This document shows positions 25,062-34,890 of a stretch of DNA of 64,000 nt, one piece after another. Origin of the DNA: Litchfieldella qijiaojingensis (GTDB lineage Bacteria; Pseudomonadota; Gammaproteobacteria; Pseudomonadales; Halomonadaceae); the NCBI RefSeq assembly GCF_014651875.1, contig NZ_BMXS01000003.1:1-64000 (forward strand), written 5' to 3'. The position numbers were made by a program, and so were the translations under genes. The notes under the pieces were generated by a model. It had not been told where the DNA came from. It saw nothing but the letters and a program-made list of their open reading frames with translations, and did no database searches. Numbering within the stretch: position 1 is the first letter of the stretch; the number at the start of each line of letters is the position of its first letter.

Positions 25062-25610
25062 GTTACACCTCGAATGGCGCGATTCTGGCGCCGTGATCAA
25101 AAACAGTGGGTGAAATCAGCCGCCCAGTATAAACCTCCTGTGGGTAACCGTCAGGGGTTTTCCACATCCGGATGGCATTTGGTATCACCATGCCAGAGGT
25201 TCAATATCAATATAAAGATAAAGAAGAGAAGTTCTGTTGTGGTAGTAACTACTGGTGTGGACATTTTTTGTGGATAAGCTTTCTTCTCCTTTTATAAACA
25301 TGATGTTGCAATGTTGATCAAGAGTTGGACAAGCAGCGTAGTGGTTGCGTACAGCGTGTCAGGTGGCTGTGGATGGAATCGCGACTTGCCCACATGCCAA
25401 ATCGATCACCGGTTGTGCACCGACCACTACCGGTCTTGTCACCGTGGCTGTGCACATCATGGATCGGTTGTCCCGATAAGGGCAACCATGCGGGTTTACG
25501 GGCGATGAGGTGCGGATTGACGTTGAAGTTATCCACAGGCAAAAAAAATGGGCCTGCCGGTCGACGGCTGGCCCATGGAGGCGCTCACTGAGCGTGAGAA
25601 TTGGCATCGT
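25062..25610. other. AT-rich intergenic region with DnaA boxes (possible secondary origin)
   Basis: This gap between mnmG and the ABC transporter contains two perfect 9-mer DnaA boxes (25269-25277 reverse, 25529-25537 forward). Two boxes with one mismatch lie at 25139-25147 and 25158-25166. AT-rich stretches lie near 25200-25240 and 25285-25315, and several GATC sites are present. In enterics and vibrios oriC lies beside mnmG (gidA). Here the dnaA-linked gap at 53.3 kb is at least as good a candidate, so this may be an ancestral, minor or DnaA-regulatory site. Confidence 0.55.
25541..25576 (-). terminator. rho-independent terminator of the ABC transporter operon
   Basis: The stem ATGGGCC/GGCCCAT continues as GCCG/CGGC after a T-T mismatch, with loop GTCGA. 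On the minus strand it is followed by a run of eight U. It lies about 35 bp after the ATP-binding protein stop. Confidence 0.88.
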
Positions 25611-26381
25611 TCAGTGCTTGAGCACCCGCGACAGGAAGTTCTGGGTCCGCTCGTTCTGCGGGTTGTCGAAGACCTCGAGGGGCGAGCCTTGTTCGACGAT
25701 CTGACCACCATGGATATAGATGACGCGATCGGCGACCTCGCGGGCGAAGCCCATCTCATGGGTGACGATTATCATGGTCATGCCCTCGTTGGCCAATTCG
25801 CGCATGGCATCGAGTACCTCACCGATCATCTCCGGGTCGAGCGCTGAGGTAGGCTCGTCGAACAGCATCAGGCGTGGTTCCATGGCCAGTGCGCGGGCCA
25901 GCGCCACACGTTGTTGCTGCCCCCCGGAAAGTTGGCTGGGGTACTTGTCGGCCTGGTCGCTGATCCCGACCCGCTCCAGTAGCTTGTTGGCAATCTCGGT
26001 GGCCCGGTCACGGTCGAGTTGACGGACCTTGATCGGTGCCAGGGTGACGTTGTCACGCACGCTCAAGTGAGGAAAGAGGTTGAATTGCTGGAAGACCATG
26101 CCGACTTCGGTGCGGATGGTCTGTAATGCCCTGCCGCTCTTGCCATGCGGCAAAAGCTCGTTGCCATCGACCTCGATATGCCCTTGTTGAAATTCTTCCA
26201 GACCATTGACGCAGCGGATCAGCGTCGATTTGCCCGAGCCGCTGGCACCGATGATCACCACCACTTCACCGGGAACGATTTCGAGATCGATATCCTGCAA
26301 CACATGCAGGCTACCGAAATACTTGTTGACCTTGTCCATGCGGACGATAGGTTTGCTCGAATTTGAGTTGGAGTGGTTCAT
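25611..26381 (-). CDS. polar amino acid ABC transporter, ATP-binding protein (GlnQ-like)
   Basis: 256 aa. Walker [19 protein letters not shown], signature [19 protein letters not shown], Walker [16 protein letters not shown] and the H-loop [13 protein letters not shown] are all intact. It belongs to the PAAT subfamily powering import of glutamine, other polar amino acids or opines. It ends a three-gene operon after its permease (9 bp) and binding protein. Substrate cannot be fixed from sequence. Confidence 0.93.
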   Translation of the reverse strand: MNHSNSNSSKPIVRMDKVNKYFGSLHVLQDIDLEIVPGEVVVIIGASGSGKSTLIRCVNGLEEFQQGHIEVDGNELLPHGKSGRALQTIRTEVGMVFQQFNLFPHLSVRDNVTLAPIKVRQLDRDRATEIANKLLERVGISDQADKYPSQLSGGQQQRVALARALAMEPRLMLFDEPTSALDPEMIGEVLDAMRELANEGMTMIIVTHEMGFAREVADRVIYIHGGQIVEQGSPLEVFDNPQNERTQNFLSRVLKH

Positions 26382-26390
26382 TGGCGTTCC

Positions 26391-27062
26391 TTATTGTCCG
26401 ACCAGGCCCTTGCGTTCAAGCGTACGCAGGACGAGGGAAAGGCTCCACGTGATGGCCAGGTACAACAACGCCACCATCAGATAGACCTCCAGGGCGGTGA
26501 AGGTGGTGGCGATATATACCTGGCCCTGGCGAACCAGCTCGCCGACGCCGATGACCGAGAACAGGGAGGTGTCCTTGATGCTGATGATGGCCTGGTTGCC
26601 CAGTGGAGGAATCATGCGACGAAGTGCCTGGGGCCAGATGATGTAGCGAAAGGCCTGGGTTCGCGACAGCCCCAGGGAGAGGCCGGCTTCGCGCTGACCG
26701 CGCTCGATGGACTCCACGCCGCCACGCACGATCTCCGAGATATAGGCCCCGGAGTTGACGGCAATGGCGGCAATGCCAGCAACGAGGGCGTTGATGGGGC
26801 CACCTAGAAGCTGCGGCAGGCCATAGAAGATGAACAGCACTTGCACCAGGACCGGGGTGCCACGAAAGACTTCGATGTACAGACCGGCGGGAAGCCGTAG
26901 CCAGTGTAGGGGGCTGATCCGCAGCAGGCCGAAGATGATGCCAATCACGAAGCCGATGGCCAGGCCACCGAAGGAGATCAACAGCGTATAGGGAATCCCC
27001 GGTAGCAGGTGGGGGATCGAACCAAGGGCGGCCGCCCAGTCGAACTCGAAGGTCACTTCCAC
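26391..27062 (-). CDS. polar amino acid ABC transporter, permease (GlnP-like)
   Basis: 223 aa, about five membrane helices. It starts the permease domain with PHLLPGIPYTLLISFGGLAIG and carries the EAA coupling loop (QREAGLSLGLSRTQAFRYIIWPQALRRMIPPLGNQ). A GTG start at 27062 is preferred, with AGGAG 8 nt upstream. The single permease gene implies a homodimeric channel. It is cotranscribed with its binding protein and ATPase. Confidence 0.92.
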   Translation of the reverse strand: MEVTFEFDWAAALGSIPHLLPGIPYTLLISFGGLAIGFVIGIIFGLLRISPLHWLRLPAGLYIEVFRGTPVLVQVLFIFYGLPQLLGGPINALVAGIAAIAVNSGAYISEIVRGGVESIERGQREAGLSLGLSRTQAFRYIIWPQALRRMIPPLGNQAIISIKDTSLFSVIGVGELVRQGQVYIATTFTALEVYLMVALLYLAITWSLSLVLRTLERKGLVGQ

Positions 27063-27127
27063 GTGAGAATCTCCTGCACAGGCGAATCGGATGTGCGCTG
27101 CACGTGTATCGGTGGGACACACAATAA

Positions 27128-27155
27128 CGGGGCCGGGTTGTCATACCCGGCCCCG
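27128..27155 (-). other. intra-operon hairpin after the binding-protein gene
   Basis: An 11-bp perfect stem (27128-27138 with 27145-27155, loop TGTCAT) lies between the binding protein and permease genes. No U-tract follows. Such hairpins often stabilise the upstream message so the binding protein is made in excess over the membrane parts; the role here is inferred. Confidence 0.65.
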
Positions 27156-27173
27156 AGACGCGACATTCAGGAG

Positions 27174-27962
27174 TCATTCGTCGCTGGGGGCGCTGCCGAA
27201 CCATTTGGCGTAGATTTCGTCGTAGGTGCCGTCCTCGCGCATGGCGGCAAGGGCTTCGTTGGTGGGCTCCAGCCATTCACTGCCCTTGTGGAAGACGATT
27301 CCGTACTGCTGCCCCTCGTAGAGTGGACCGACGACTTTGGTGCGGCCTTCCCCTCGGGTCTTGGAGAAATAACCGACATTGGGTGCGTCGTACAAGACTG
27401 CGTCGACGCTGCCACCAAGCAGCGCCATGTACATGTCGCTGGTACCCGGATAGGGAGTGATATCGGTATCGTCGCTGAACTGCCGCTGCAGGAAGTCATG
27501 GCTGGTGGAGCCGATCTTGGTGGCAATGCTCATGCCGCCCAAGTCTTCGATGGTGTTGACGTTGTCGTTGTCGGCGCGCACCAGTATCTGCAAGCCACTG
27601 TCGTAGTAAGGATCGGAGTAGTCGACGATCTTGGCCCGCTCTTCGGTGATGGTGATGCCGGCGATGGCGATTTCCTGGTTACCGGTCTGCACGGCCGGGA
27701 TGATGCCGTTGAAGTCCATGGTTGTGAGGTTGATCTCGAAGCCGGCACGGTCGGCGACCTCACGGATGATGTCCATGTCGAAGCCGACCATCTCGCCGCT
27801 TTCCTGATCCATCATCTCGAAGGGGACGAAGCTCGGGTCGGTGACCACATTGACCACCGGCTCCTGGGCGATTGCCTGTGCCGACAGCCCCAGGCCCAAC
27901 GCCATGGCAGCCAGTAGCGAGGTGGTCTTGAAGGTACGATGGATCACTAGGTGAAGTTTCAT
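27174..27962 (-). CDS. polar amino acid ABC transporter, periplasmic binding protein (GlnH-like)
   Basis: 262 aa. Signal peptide of about 32 residues ends near QAIAQ. The mature protein is a family 3 solute-binding protein ([56 protein letters not shown]). The Phe-Asn-Gly-Ile-Ile segment and overall pattern resemble glutamine-binding proteins. The ATG at 27962 has GGGAG just upstream. It is the first gene of the transporter operon. Confidence 0.92.
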   Translation of the reverse strand: MKLHLVIHRTFKTTSLLAAMALGLGLSAQAIAQEPVVNVVTDPSFVPFEMMDQESGEMVGFDMDIIREVADRAGFEINLTTMDFNGIIPAVQTGNQEIAIAGITITEERAKIVDYSDPYYDSGLQILVRADNDNVNTIEDLGGMSIATKIGSTSHDFLQRQFSDDTDITPYPGTSDMYMALLGGSVDAVLYDAPNVGYFSKTRGEGRTKVVGPLYEGQQYGIVFHKGSEWLEPTNEALAAMREDGTYDEIYAKWFGSAPSDE

Positions 27963-28092
27963 TGGGCTCCCCATTTAGACATATCGTTGATAGAACACAC
28001 CTTTAACCATGGTGAGTTAAAGGAAAAGCGTCAAGTTGGGTGGGGAGAACCCAGTCGAGAATGGAGTGGAGCGCCTTGCTCCCGAGCAAGGC

Positions 28093-28461
28093 TCAGACCA
28101 TGAAAGAGGAGCCACAACCGCAGGTAGTAGTGGCATTGGGATTCTTGATCACGAATCGTGCGCCGGCAAGGCTTTCCTCGAAGTCAACGGTGGAACCGAC
28201 CAGATACTGGTAGGAAAGCGGATCCACTACCATGGCGACATCATCGAACTCGATCAGGGTATCGTCGTCGCTGGTTTCGTCGGCGAAATCGAAGCCGTAT
28301 TGAAAACCCGAGCAACCGCCGCCAGTGACATAGACGCGCAATTTCAGTGCGTGATTGCCTTCCTCGGCGATCAACGCTCGCAGTCGTCCCTGGGCGTTGT
28401 CGGTCAACATCATCGGTTTGGGCGTATAGGAAGCTGGTTCGAAAGATTCGGCACCGCTCAT
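28093..28461 (-). CDS. erpA: iron-sulfur cluster insertion protein ErpA
   Basis: 122 aa. A-type Fe-S carrier with the three conserved cysteines, one in [13 protein letters not shown] and two in the C-terminal CGCGSSF motif. It delivers [4Fe-4S] clusters to apoproteins, classically IspG. Start 28461 (MSGAESFEP) gives the usual length and a GGGAGC site; the longer frame to 28530 is not supported. It is separate from argC by about 90 bp. Confidence 0.93.
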   Translation of the reverse strand: MSGAESFEPASYTPKPMMLTDNAQGRLRALIAEEGNHALKLRVYVTGGGCSGFQYGFDFADETSDDDTLIEFDDVAMVVDPLSYQYLVGSTVDFEESLAGARFVIKNPNATTTCGCGSSFMV

Positions 28462-28552
28462 GGACTTGCTCCCATGCTGGTGAATAGTAGCTTGCTCATC
28501 ATTATCCCTAAGCCCCAGCAAAAGGGTCAACTTTTGCCGGGGCGGTTCAGGG

Positions 28553-29587
28553 TCAGGGCATGAGGGCCGGCGCCTGGAGCCCGGCCATCTCGTCGAAGCC
28601 GAACATCAGGTTGAGATTCTGGATCGCCTGACCCGATGCGCCCTTGACCAGGTTGTCGATCACCGCGAGTACCACCACGGTGTCACCGTCGCCGGGACGA
28701 TGCACGGCGAGGCGACAGATGTCGGTGCCCTTTACGCTGCGGGTTTCGGGGTGACTGCCGGCGGGCATCACGTCCACCGCTGGCTCATCGGCGAAGCGCT
28801 GCTCGAAAAGTGCCTGCAGATCGCCCGGGTCATTGGTGAGTCGACCATAAAGGGTGGCATGGATGCCACGAATCATGGGCGTCAAATGAGGCACGAAGGT
28901 CAGTCCCACGGGCTGTCCCGCCGCCTGGCCCAACCCCTGTCGGATTTCCGGCAGGTGGCGATGGCCACTGGCACCGTAGGCCTTCATCGATTCACTGGCT
29001 TCAGCCAGTAGCGACCCGACCTTGGCACCACGCCCGGCCCCCGTGACACCGGACTTGCAGTCGGCAATGACGTGGTCGGGATCGATCAGTCGTTGTTCCA
29101 GCAGCGGCAGCAGACCAAGTTGGACGGCAGTGGGGTAGCAACCTGGCACGGCGATCAGTCGCGCCTGACGAATCGCGTCGCGATTTACCTCGGGCAGGCC
29201 GTAGACGGCGGCTTCGAGCAGCGCGGGGGCACCGTGTGGCTGGCCGTACCAGCGTGCCCATTCCTCGGCATCCTTGAGACGGAAGTCAGCGGACAGGTCA
29301 ATGACCCGAGTTCCGCGCTCCAACAATTCTCCGGCCAGGGCATGGGCGACACCGTGAGGGGTGGCAAAGAACACCGCATCGCAAGCAGCCAGGCGCTCCG
29401 GGTCCGGTTCGGAAAATGCCAGCCCGGGATAGTGGCCGCGCAGGTTGGGGTAGAGTTCGTCGACCGCCAGGCCCGCCTCGGAGCGAGAGGTAATCGCCTC
29501 GATTTCGACGTCGGGATGACCTGCCAGCAGCCGCAGCAATTCGACGCCGGTATAACCGGTACCGCCGACGATACCTACCTTGATCAC
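28553..29587 (-). CDS. argC: N-acetyl-gamma-glutamyl-phosphate reductase
   Basis: 344 aa. NAD(P)-binding [18 protein letters not shown] starts at residue 3. The active-site Cys lies in [16 protein letters not shown] near residue 148. It reduces N-acetylglutamyl phosphate to the semialdehyde in arginine synthesis. The GTG at 29587 is chosen because AAGGAG lies 6 nt upstream and the GxGxxG motif then begins at the normal position. Confidence 0.95.
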   Translation of the reverse strand: MIKVGIVGGTGYTGVELLRLLAGHPDVEIEAITSRSEAGLAVDELYPNLRGHYPGLAFSEPDPERLAACDAVFFATPHGVAHALAGELLERGTRVIDLSADFRLKDAEEWARWYGQPHGAPALLEAAVYGLPEVNRDAIRQARLIAVPGCYPTAVQLGLLPLLEQRLIDPDHVIADCKSGVTGAGRGAKVGSLLAEASESMKAYGASGHRHLPEIRQGLGQAAGQPVGLTFVPHLTPMIRGIHATLYGRLTNDPGDLQALFEQRFADEPAVDVMPAGSHPETRSVKGTDICRLAVHRPGDGDTVVVLAVIDNLVKGASGQAIQNLNLMFGFDEMAGLQAPALMP

Positions 29588-29744
29588 GAGGGACTCCTTC
29601 GATGGTCGGTTGAGACGTGGTGATTCCAATATGATACACCTTTAGGCAGGGTGCATTCACCGTTACCCAAGGTAACTTCTTCCCGCTCGCTTGACCTCTT
29701 GCCACGGCTCGAGCGGCGCCGACTTCCACAAGGATGCGGTTATC

Positions 29745-31496
29745 GTGTCACGATTACATTTGCCACGCCTGAGTCTCGAGCGCTTCCGTCGTCAATTGGC
29801 CAACGTCGATGCCTTGCCCCAGTTATGCGTGCTTGGGTTGGCATCGGGAGTGGTCACCGGCAGCCTGATGGTGATGTTTCGGTTGCTGCTCGACCTGGGG
29901 GGACTGGCATGGATGCCGGGTGACAACCCCGAAGCGTTCGAAGGACTTTCTCCTTGGCTCAGGGCTTGCCTGCCACTCGCAGCGGTTGCATTGATCGGGC
30001 TTTGGTTGTGGCGGCAGCCGCCTGGCGCACGCAAGTTGGGAATTGGTCATGTCATCGAGCGTCTGACCTATCACCAGGGGCGATTTCCATTGCGCAACTG
30101 GATCAACCAATGGTGGGTAGGCGTTATCTCGGTGGTTGGTGGCTTGTCCGCGGGGCGCGAGGGGCCGGCTATCCATCTGGGCGCCGCAGCCTCCAGCGGC
30201 CTTGGTCACCGGCTTCGACTGCCGCATAACAGCTTAAGGGTGCTGGTGGCGTGTGGTACGGCGGCCGGCATCTCGGCATCCTTCAATACTCCCATCGCCG
30301 GTGTGATCTTCGCCATGGAGGTGGTGATGATGGAGTACACCATCGCCGGCTTCATGCCAGTGATCCTGGCGTCGACGATGGGTGCACTGATAGCGCAACT
30401 GGCCTACGGCGCCGAGCCGGCCTTCCAAGTACCCAGTATGGTTCTGGGTTCTCTGTTCAACCTGCCATGGATAATGGTCACTGCGCTGGCGATCGGTTTG
30501 CTGGCCGGGGGGTTCATCCATGTGGCCAAGAGTGGAGGGCGACTGGCGAGTTGGCCATCGTGGCTCAAACTAGCGGCGGTGGGGCTTGCTACCGGCGGCA
30601 TAGCTTGGTGGTATCCCGAGGTACAGGGTATCGGTTATGACAGTCTGGCCGCCTCGCTAGGTGGGGAACTGGCCGTGGATGTGTTGATCGCGCTGGTCAT
30701 CGGAAAGTTGTTGCTCACTGCTTTTACCGTGGCTTGTGGAGTGCCTATCGGCATCATCGGGCCGGTGCTGGTGGTCGGGGCAGCCGCCGGTGCCTTGAGT
30801 GGCATGTTGGGAAACTGGATCTGGCCCCAGGTTTCGGCTGATCCGGGGTTGTTCGCCATGCTGGGCATGGCCGCGATGATGGGCGCGGTGCTGCAGGCGC
30901 CACTGGCGGCGCTGATGGCGCTGCTCGAGCTGACCCATAATCCCAATATCATTCTGCCCGGCATGCTAGCAGTGGTGATTTCCGGACTCACGGCGCGCCA
31001 GTTGTGTCGCTGCGACGGTTTCTTCATCAACCTCACACGGCATGGTCTGCATCCACTGCAATTGCCTTTGAGGCAGGCGTTGTCGCGCGTGTCGGTGCCG
31101 GCGGTGATGGAGCGCAACCTGGTCAAGACCCGGCCCCTGGTGAGTCGCGAGGAGGCGAAAAGCCTGCTGGAGAACAAGCCCTCCTGGATCGTGATCGTGG
31201 GCGCAAGTGACGACAAGCCGACCCTGGCACTCAAGGCCGCGGATCTGGCCAGAGTGCTGCTCGACGAGGAGCTATGGGCCAAGGAGGAGCGGCTGGACCT
31301 GCTCGAGGTACCCGGCCAACGGCTGGAAATTGCACCCATCCATATGCAGGCAACGCTCTCGGAAGCCTTCGATCGCTTGGACGATCGTTCCGTCGACGCT
31401 CTATATGTGGAAAACACCTCGGCGCCGATGATGCGGCGAATTTCCGGTATCATCACCCGTGATGCTATCGAGAACTACTATCGTTACAAGCCGTGA
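29745..31496 (+). CDS. ClC-family chloride channel/transporter with C-terminal regulatory region
   Basis: 583 aa, about 10-12 membrane segments. The gating glutamate motif GREGPAIHLGAAAS is clear. The first filter motif usually reading GSGIP is instead KLGIGHVIERL, so anion selectivity is uncertain. A soluble C-terminal region (about 450-583) ends in a CBS-like stretch (VDALYVENTSAPMMRRISGIITRDAIENY). I prefer a GTG at 29745 with AAGGA upstream. It is followed by hemJ after 58 bp. Confidence 0.87.
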   Translation: MSRLHLPRLSLERFRRQLANVDALPQLCVLGLASGVVTGSLMVMFRLLLDLGGLAWMPGDNPEAFEGLSPWLRACLPLAAVALIGLWLWRQPPGARKLGIGHVIERLTYHQGRFPLRNWINQWWVGVISVVGGLSAGREGPAIHLGAAASSGLGHRLRLPHNSLRVLVACGTAAGISASFNTPIAGVIFAMEVVMMEYTIAGFMPVILASTMGALIAQLAYGAEPAFQVPSMVLGSLFNLPWIMVTALAIGLLAGGFIHVAKSGGRLASWPSWLKLAAVGLATGGIAWWYPEVQGIGYDSLAASLGGELAVDVLIALVIGKLLLTAFTVACGVPIGIIGPVLVVGAAAGALSGMLGNWIWPQVSADPGLFAMLGMAAMMGAVLQAPLAALMALLELTHNPNIILPGMLAVVISGLTARQLCRCDGFFINLTRHGLHPLQLPLRQALSRVSVPAVMERNLVKTRPLVSREEAKSLLENKPSWIVIVGASDDKPTLALKAADLARVLLDEELWAKEERLDLLEVPGQRLEIAPIHMQATLSEAFDRLDDRSVDALYVENTSAPMMRRISGIITRDAIENYYRYKP

Positions 31497-31554
31497 ACAT
31501 AACGTCGCTCGCGGTCTCGTGGCTACCGGGTGCGATAGGGAACAAGGAGCCGGA

Positions 31555-31986
31555 ATGTATTTGTGGATCAAGGCGTTGCATTTGGTCGCCGTGGTGACAT
31601 GGTTTGCTGCGCTGTTCTATTTGCCGAGGCTGTTCGTCTACCATGCCATGGCGCGCGATCGCGATGATCGTGAGGCGATCGACTATTTCCGGCTCATGGA
31701 GCGAAAGCTCTACCGCGGTATCATGCTGCCTTCGATGGTCGTGGTGTTGGTGCTCGGCCTATGGCTGTTGGCGCTGGTGCCGGCATTCATGAGCCAAGGC
31801 TGGTTGCACGCCAAACTGGCCTTGGTGGTGGCCTTGATCGTCTACCATCATGTCTGCTTGGTGTACATGAAGCGGTTGGCGGCAGGAGCTTGCCATAAGT
31901 CTCATGTGTTCTTTCGCTGGTTCAATGAAGCCCCGGTGATCGCCTTGCTGGGAATCGTCATTCTCGCTGTGGTCAAACCTTTCTGA
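31555..31986 (+). CDS. hemJ: protoporphyrinogen IX oxidase, HemJ type
   Basis: 143 aa, four membrane helices. HemJ/UPF0093 features are present: WIKALHLVAVVTWFAALFYLPRLFVYH at the N-terminus with conserved His, ERKLYRGIMLPSM, and WLHAKLALVVALIVYHH. It oxidises protoporphyrinogen IX in heme synthesis. The ATG at 31555 has AAGGAG 5 nt upstream. Its stop overlaps the thiD start by one base. Confidence 0.9.
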   Translation: MYLWIKALHLVAVVTWFAALFYLPRLFVYHAMARDRDDREAIDYFRLMERKLYRGIMLPSMVVVLVLGLWLLALVPAFMSQGWLHAKLALVVALIVYHHVCLVYMKRLAAGACHKSHVFFRWFNEAPVIALLGIVILAVVKPF

Positions 31987-32816
31987 TGGATAACGAATTG
32001 CATACCAGCCGACGTCTGCCAGTCGTTCTGGTGTTGGCGGGGCATGATCCCACTGGTGGTGCCGGACTGGTCGCTGATGCCGAGACTATCGGTGCCTGCG
32101 GTGGTTGGCCGCTGACCATTCCCACGGCGCTAACGGTGCAGGACAGCCACGACGTGCAGCGGGTCCTGCCGTGTCGGGGTGAGGACATGCGAGCGATGGC
32201 GGCAGCACTGGCGGAATTCGATGTGGCGGCGATAAAGGTCGGCCTGATCGCCAGTCTCGATGCGCTGGATGCCGTGGTTGAAATCGTGGGGAATTATCCA
32301 GGGGTGCCGCTGGTGGTTGATCCGGTACTCAAGGCCGGTGGAGGAAAAACGTTATCCACAGCCGAGTTGATCGATGGCTTCCGCGATCGTCTGCTACCAC
32401 TTGTGGATATCCTCACGCCCAACCGAGAGGAATTGGCATGCCTGGCGGGAAGCGACGTGGACAATGATACCGATCGTGCCGTGGCCTTGTTGTCGCTGGG
32501 TTGTCAGGCGGTGCTGGTCACCGGCACCGATGCGCCGCCACCGGGAGCGTCGCCCGATCAGGTTGTCCACACCCTGCATACCCCCGACAATGGGCGCCAA
32601 TGGCACTGGCCGCGCCTGACCGGCGACTTTCATGGCTCGGGCTGTACCCTGGCCGCGGCGTTGGCCACCCGCATGGCGGCTGGCGAGAGTCTGGCGCAGG
32701 CTTGCGAGCAGGCGCAGGCTTTCACCTGGCAGGCGCTCAAGCATGGCTGGTGTCCGGCCAAGGGGCAGTCGCTGCCGCGCCGTCTGTGGCGTCATCCCGA
32801 TCCGTGGACAGGATAG
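31986..32816 (+). CDS. thiD: hydroxymethylpyrimidine / phosphomethylpyrimidine kinase
   Basis: 276 aa. Ribokinase-fold HMP kinase with VLVLAGHDPTGGAGLVADAETI at the N-terminus, DPVLKAGGG in the middle and the catalytic GDFHGSGCTLAAALA near residue 215. It phosphorylates HMP twice for thiamine synthesis. It precedes thiE by 6 bp. No TPP riboswitch is seen upstream; expression is probably linked to hemJ. A perfect DnaA-box 9-mer occurs inside at 32352-32360. Confidence 0.92.
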   Translation: MDNELHTSRRLPVVLVLAGHDPTGGAGLVADAETIGACGGWPLTIPTALTVQDSHDVQRVLPCRGEDMRAMAAALAEFDVAAIKVGLIASLDALDAVVEIVGNYPGVPLVVDPVLKAGGGKTLSTAELIDGFRDRLLPLVDILTPNREELACLAGSDVDNDTDRAVALLSLGCQAVLVTGTDAPPPGASPDQVVHTLHTPDNGRQWHWPRLTGDFHGSGCTLAAALATRMAAGESLAQACEQAQAFTWQALKHGWCPAKGQSLPRRLWRHPDPWTG

Positions 32817-32822
32817 ATCATC

Positions 32823-33479
32823 ATGAACCACCACGACTGGACCCATGGGGTCTATGCAATAACCGATGCCGGCCTGCTGCCGGACGATGCCCGATTGATC
32901 GCCTGCTGTGAGCAAGCGTTGCGCGGTGGCCTGGCGTTGCTGCAGTATCGGGACAAGTCGACGGATGATGCCAAGCGTTGGCGTCAGGCTCGTGAGCTTG
33001 CGACGCTGTGTCGCGATCATCAGGTGCCCCTGATCGTTAACGATGACACCGAACTGGCGCTGCGCCTGCGTCGTGAAGGCTACGACAACGTTGGCCTGCA
33101 CCTTGGCCAGGACGACGGCGATCTGACAGAGGCCCGGCGGCGCCTCGGTGCGGAGGCGATCATCGGCGCGACTTGTCATGGCCGGCTCGAGCTGGCTGAG
33201 CGTGCCGCTCGCCAGGGGGCGAGCTACTTGGCGTTCGGGCGTTTCTTCGTCTCCAGCACCAAGCCGTCCGCGCCACCGGCTGAGCTATCGCTGCTCGGTG
33301 AAGCGGCGGTGTTCGGCTTGCCACGCGTGGCCATTGGCGGCATCGGTCGCGATAACATTCAATTGGCGCGCCGTGCCGGTGCCGAGCTGCTGGCTTGCGT
33401 GCATGCGGTGTTCGGTGGCGAGGACATCGAGGCCAGAGTGAGAACGCTGAATCGGCTGCTCGCTGGGGAAGCCGGCTAA
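32823..33479 (+). CDS. thiE: thiamine-phosphate synthase
   Basis: 218 aa TIM barrel. Family motifs: [71 protein letters not shown] and [17 protein letters not shown]. It joins HMP-PP and HET-P to give thiamine phosphate. It lies directly after thiD and before hemL. Confidence 0.95.
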   Translation: MNHHDWTHGVYAITDAGLLPDDARLIACCEQALRGGLALLQYRDKSTDDAKRWRQARELATLCRDHQVPLIVNDDTELALRLRREGYDNVGLHLGQDDGDLTEARRRLGAEAIIGATCHGRLELAERAARQGASYLAFGRFFVSSTKPSAPPAELSLLGEAAVFGLPRVAIGGIGRDNIQLARRAGAELLACVHAVFGGEDIEARVRTLNRLLAGEAG

Positions 33480-33585
33480 TCAGCGGCAACTCAAGGGTTA
33501 TCCACAAGCTGATCACGAGAAGTTATTCGCACTGTCCAGAGAGTTATCCACAGATCCTACATTTTCCAACACGCGAGAGGCTTCC
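33480..33585 (+). promoter_or_regulatory. thiE-hemL gap with two perfect DnaA boxes
   Basis: TTATCCACA occurs at 33498-33506 and 33544-33552, same orientation, start positions 46 bp apart (about 4.4 helical turns). The ribosome-binding site of hemL (GAGG) lies just after them. The pair may tie hemL expression to DnaA, or may simply reflect motif enrichment near the origin. Confidence 0.5.
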
Positions 33586-34875
33586 ATGACCACTTCCGCA
33601 CAGCTCTTCGAACAGGCTTGCCGTCATATTCCCGGCGGGGTCAATTCGCCGGTGCGCGCCTTCAAGGGCATGGATCGGCCACCGGTGTTCATCGAGCGTG
33701 CCCGGGGGGCCTATCTGTTCGATGTCGAGGGCCGGCGCTACATCGACTATGTCGGCTCGTGGGGGCCGATGATCACCGGACATGCCGATCCGGAGGTGCT
33801 TGCCGCCGTACGCGAGCGGCTCGACGATGGCCTTTCCTTCGGTACGCCCACGGCCATCGAGACGCGTATGGCCGATTTGATCTGCGAGATCCTGCCTAGT
33901 ATCGATCTGGTACGCATGGTCAATTCCGGTACCGAGGCGACCATGTCGGCGATCCGACTGGCGCGGGGCCATACTGGACGCGACAAGATCGTCAAGTTCG
34001 AGGGCAACTATCACGGCCACTCGGATTCACTGCTGGTCAAGGCGGGGTCCGGTGCCCTGACCCACGGCGAGCCCAGTTCCCCTGGGGTGCCGGCGGCGCT
34101 GGCCGAGCATACCGTGACCCTGCCCTACAACGACCTCGAAGCAGTGGAGGAGTGCTTTGCCAAGATCGGCAACGAGGTGGCCTGTATCATCGTCGAGCCG
34201 GTGGCCGGGAACATGAACTGCATTCCGCCGGTGCCTGGTTTCCTGGAAGGTTTGCGCCGGGTCTGCAACGAGTACGATAGCGTGCTGATCTTCGACGAGG
34301 TCATGACCGGTTTTCGCGTGGCGTTGGGCGGAGCGCAGGCACACTACGGTGTTTCTCCCGACCTGACCTGCCTGGGCAAGATCGTGGGTGGTGGCATGCC
34401 GGTCGGCGCCTTCGGCGGAAAGCGTGAGATTATGTCACGAATCTCGCCGCTGGGACCGGTCTATCAGGCGGGTACTCTGGCCGGGAACCCACTGGCCATG
34501 GCGGCGGGCATCGCGCTGCTTTCCAAGATCCGCGAAGAGGGCTTCCATGATGCCTTGGCACAGCGCGTCGAGACCCTATGCAATGGGCTTCAGGAGCGTG
34601 CCGATGCCGCTGGAGTGCCCATGATCACCCAGCGCGCGGGCGGCATGTTCGGCGTATTCTTCACCGAACAATCTCAGGTGGAAAACTTCGCCCAGGCCAC
34701 CTCTTGCGATGCCGAGGCCTTCCGACGCTTCTTCTCAGCGATGCTCGATCAGGGAGTCTACCTGGCGCCTTCCGCCTTCGAGGCCGGTTTCATGTCCAGT
34801 GCGCATACGCCGGAAGACATCCAAGCGACCCTGGATGGAGCAGAGGCAGTCTTCGCGTCCATGACCCGGCGCTGA
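33586..34875 (+). CDS. hemL: glutamate-1-semialdehyde 2,1-aminomutase
   Basis: 429 aa. PLP enzyme making 5-aminolevulinate in the C5 heme pathway. Motifs: [36 protein letters not shown], the aspartate motif [12 protein letters not shown], and PLP lysine in [17 protein letters not shown]. Length and start are normal. It precedes the P-loop kinase gene by 15 bp. Confidence 0.96.
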   Translation: MTTSAQLFEQACRHIPGGVNSPVRAFKGMDRPPVFIERARGAYLFDVEGRRYIDYVGSWGPMITGHADPEVLAAVRERLDDGLSFGTPTAIETRMADLICEILPSIDLVRMVNSGTEATMSAIRLARGHTGRDKIVKFEGNYHGHSDSLLVKAGSGALTHGEPSSPGVPAALAEHTVTLPYNDLEAVEECFAKIGNEVACIIVEPVAGNMNCIPPVPGFLEGLRRVCNEYDSVLIFDEVMTGFRVALGGAQAHYGVSPDLTCLGKIVGGGMPVGAFGGKREIMSRISPLGPVYQAGTLAGNPLAMAAGIALLSKIREEGFHDALAQRVETLCNGLQERADAAGVPMITQRAGGMFGVFFTEQSQVENFAQATSCDAEAFRRFFSAMLDQGVYLAPSAFEAGFMSSAHTPEDIQATLDGAEAVFASMTRR

Positions 34876-34890
34876 AAGGAGCAACCGCTA

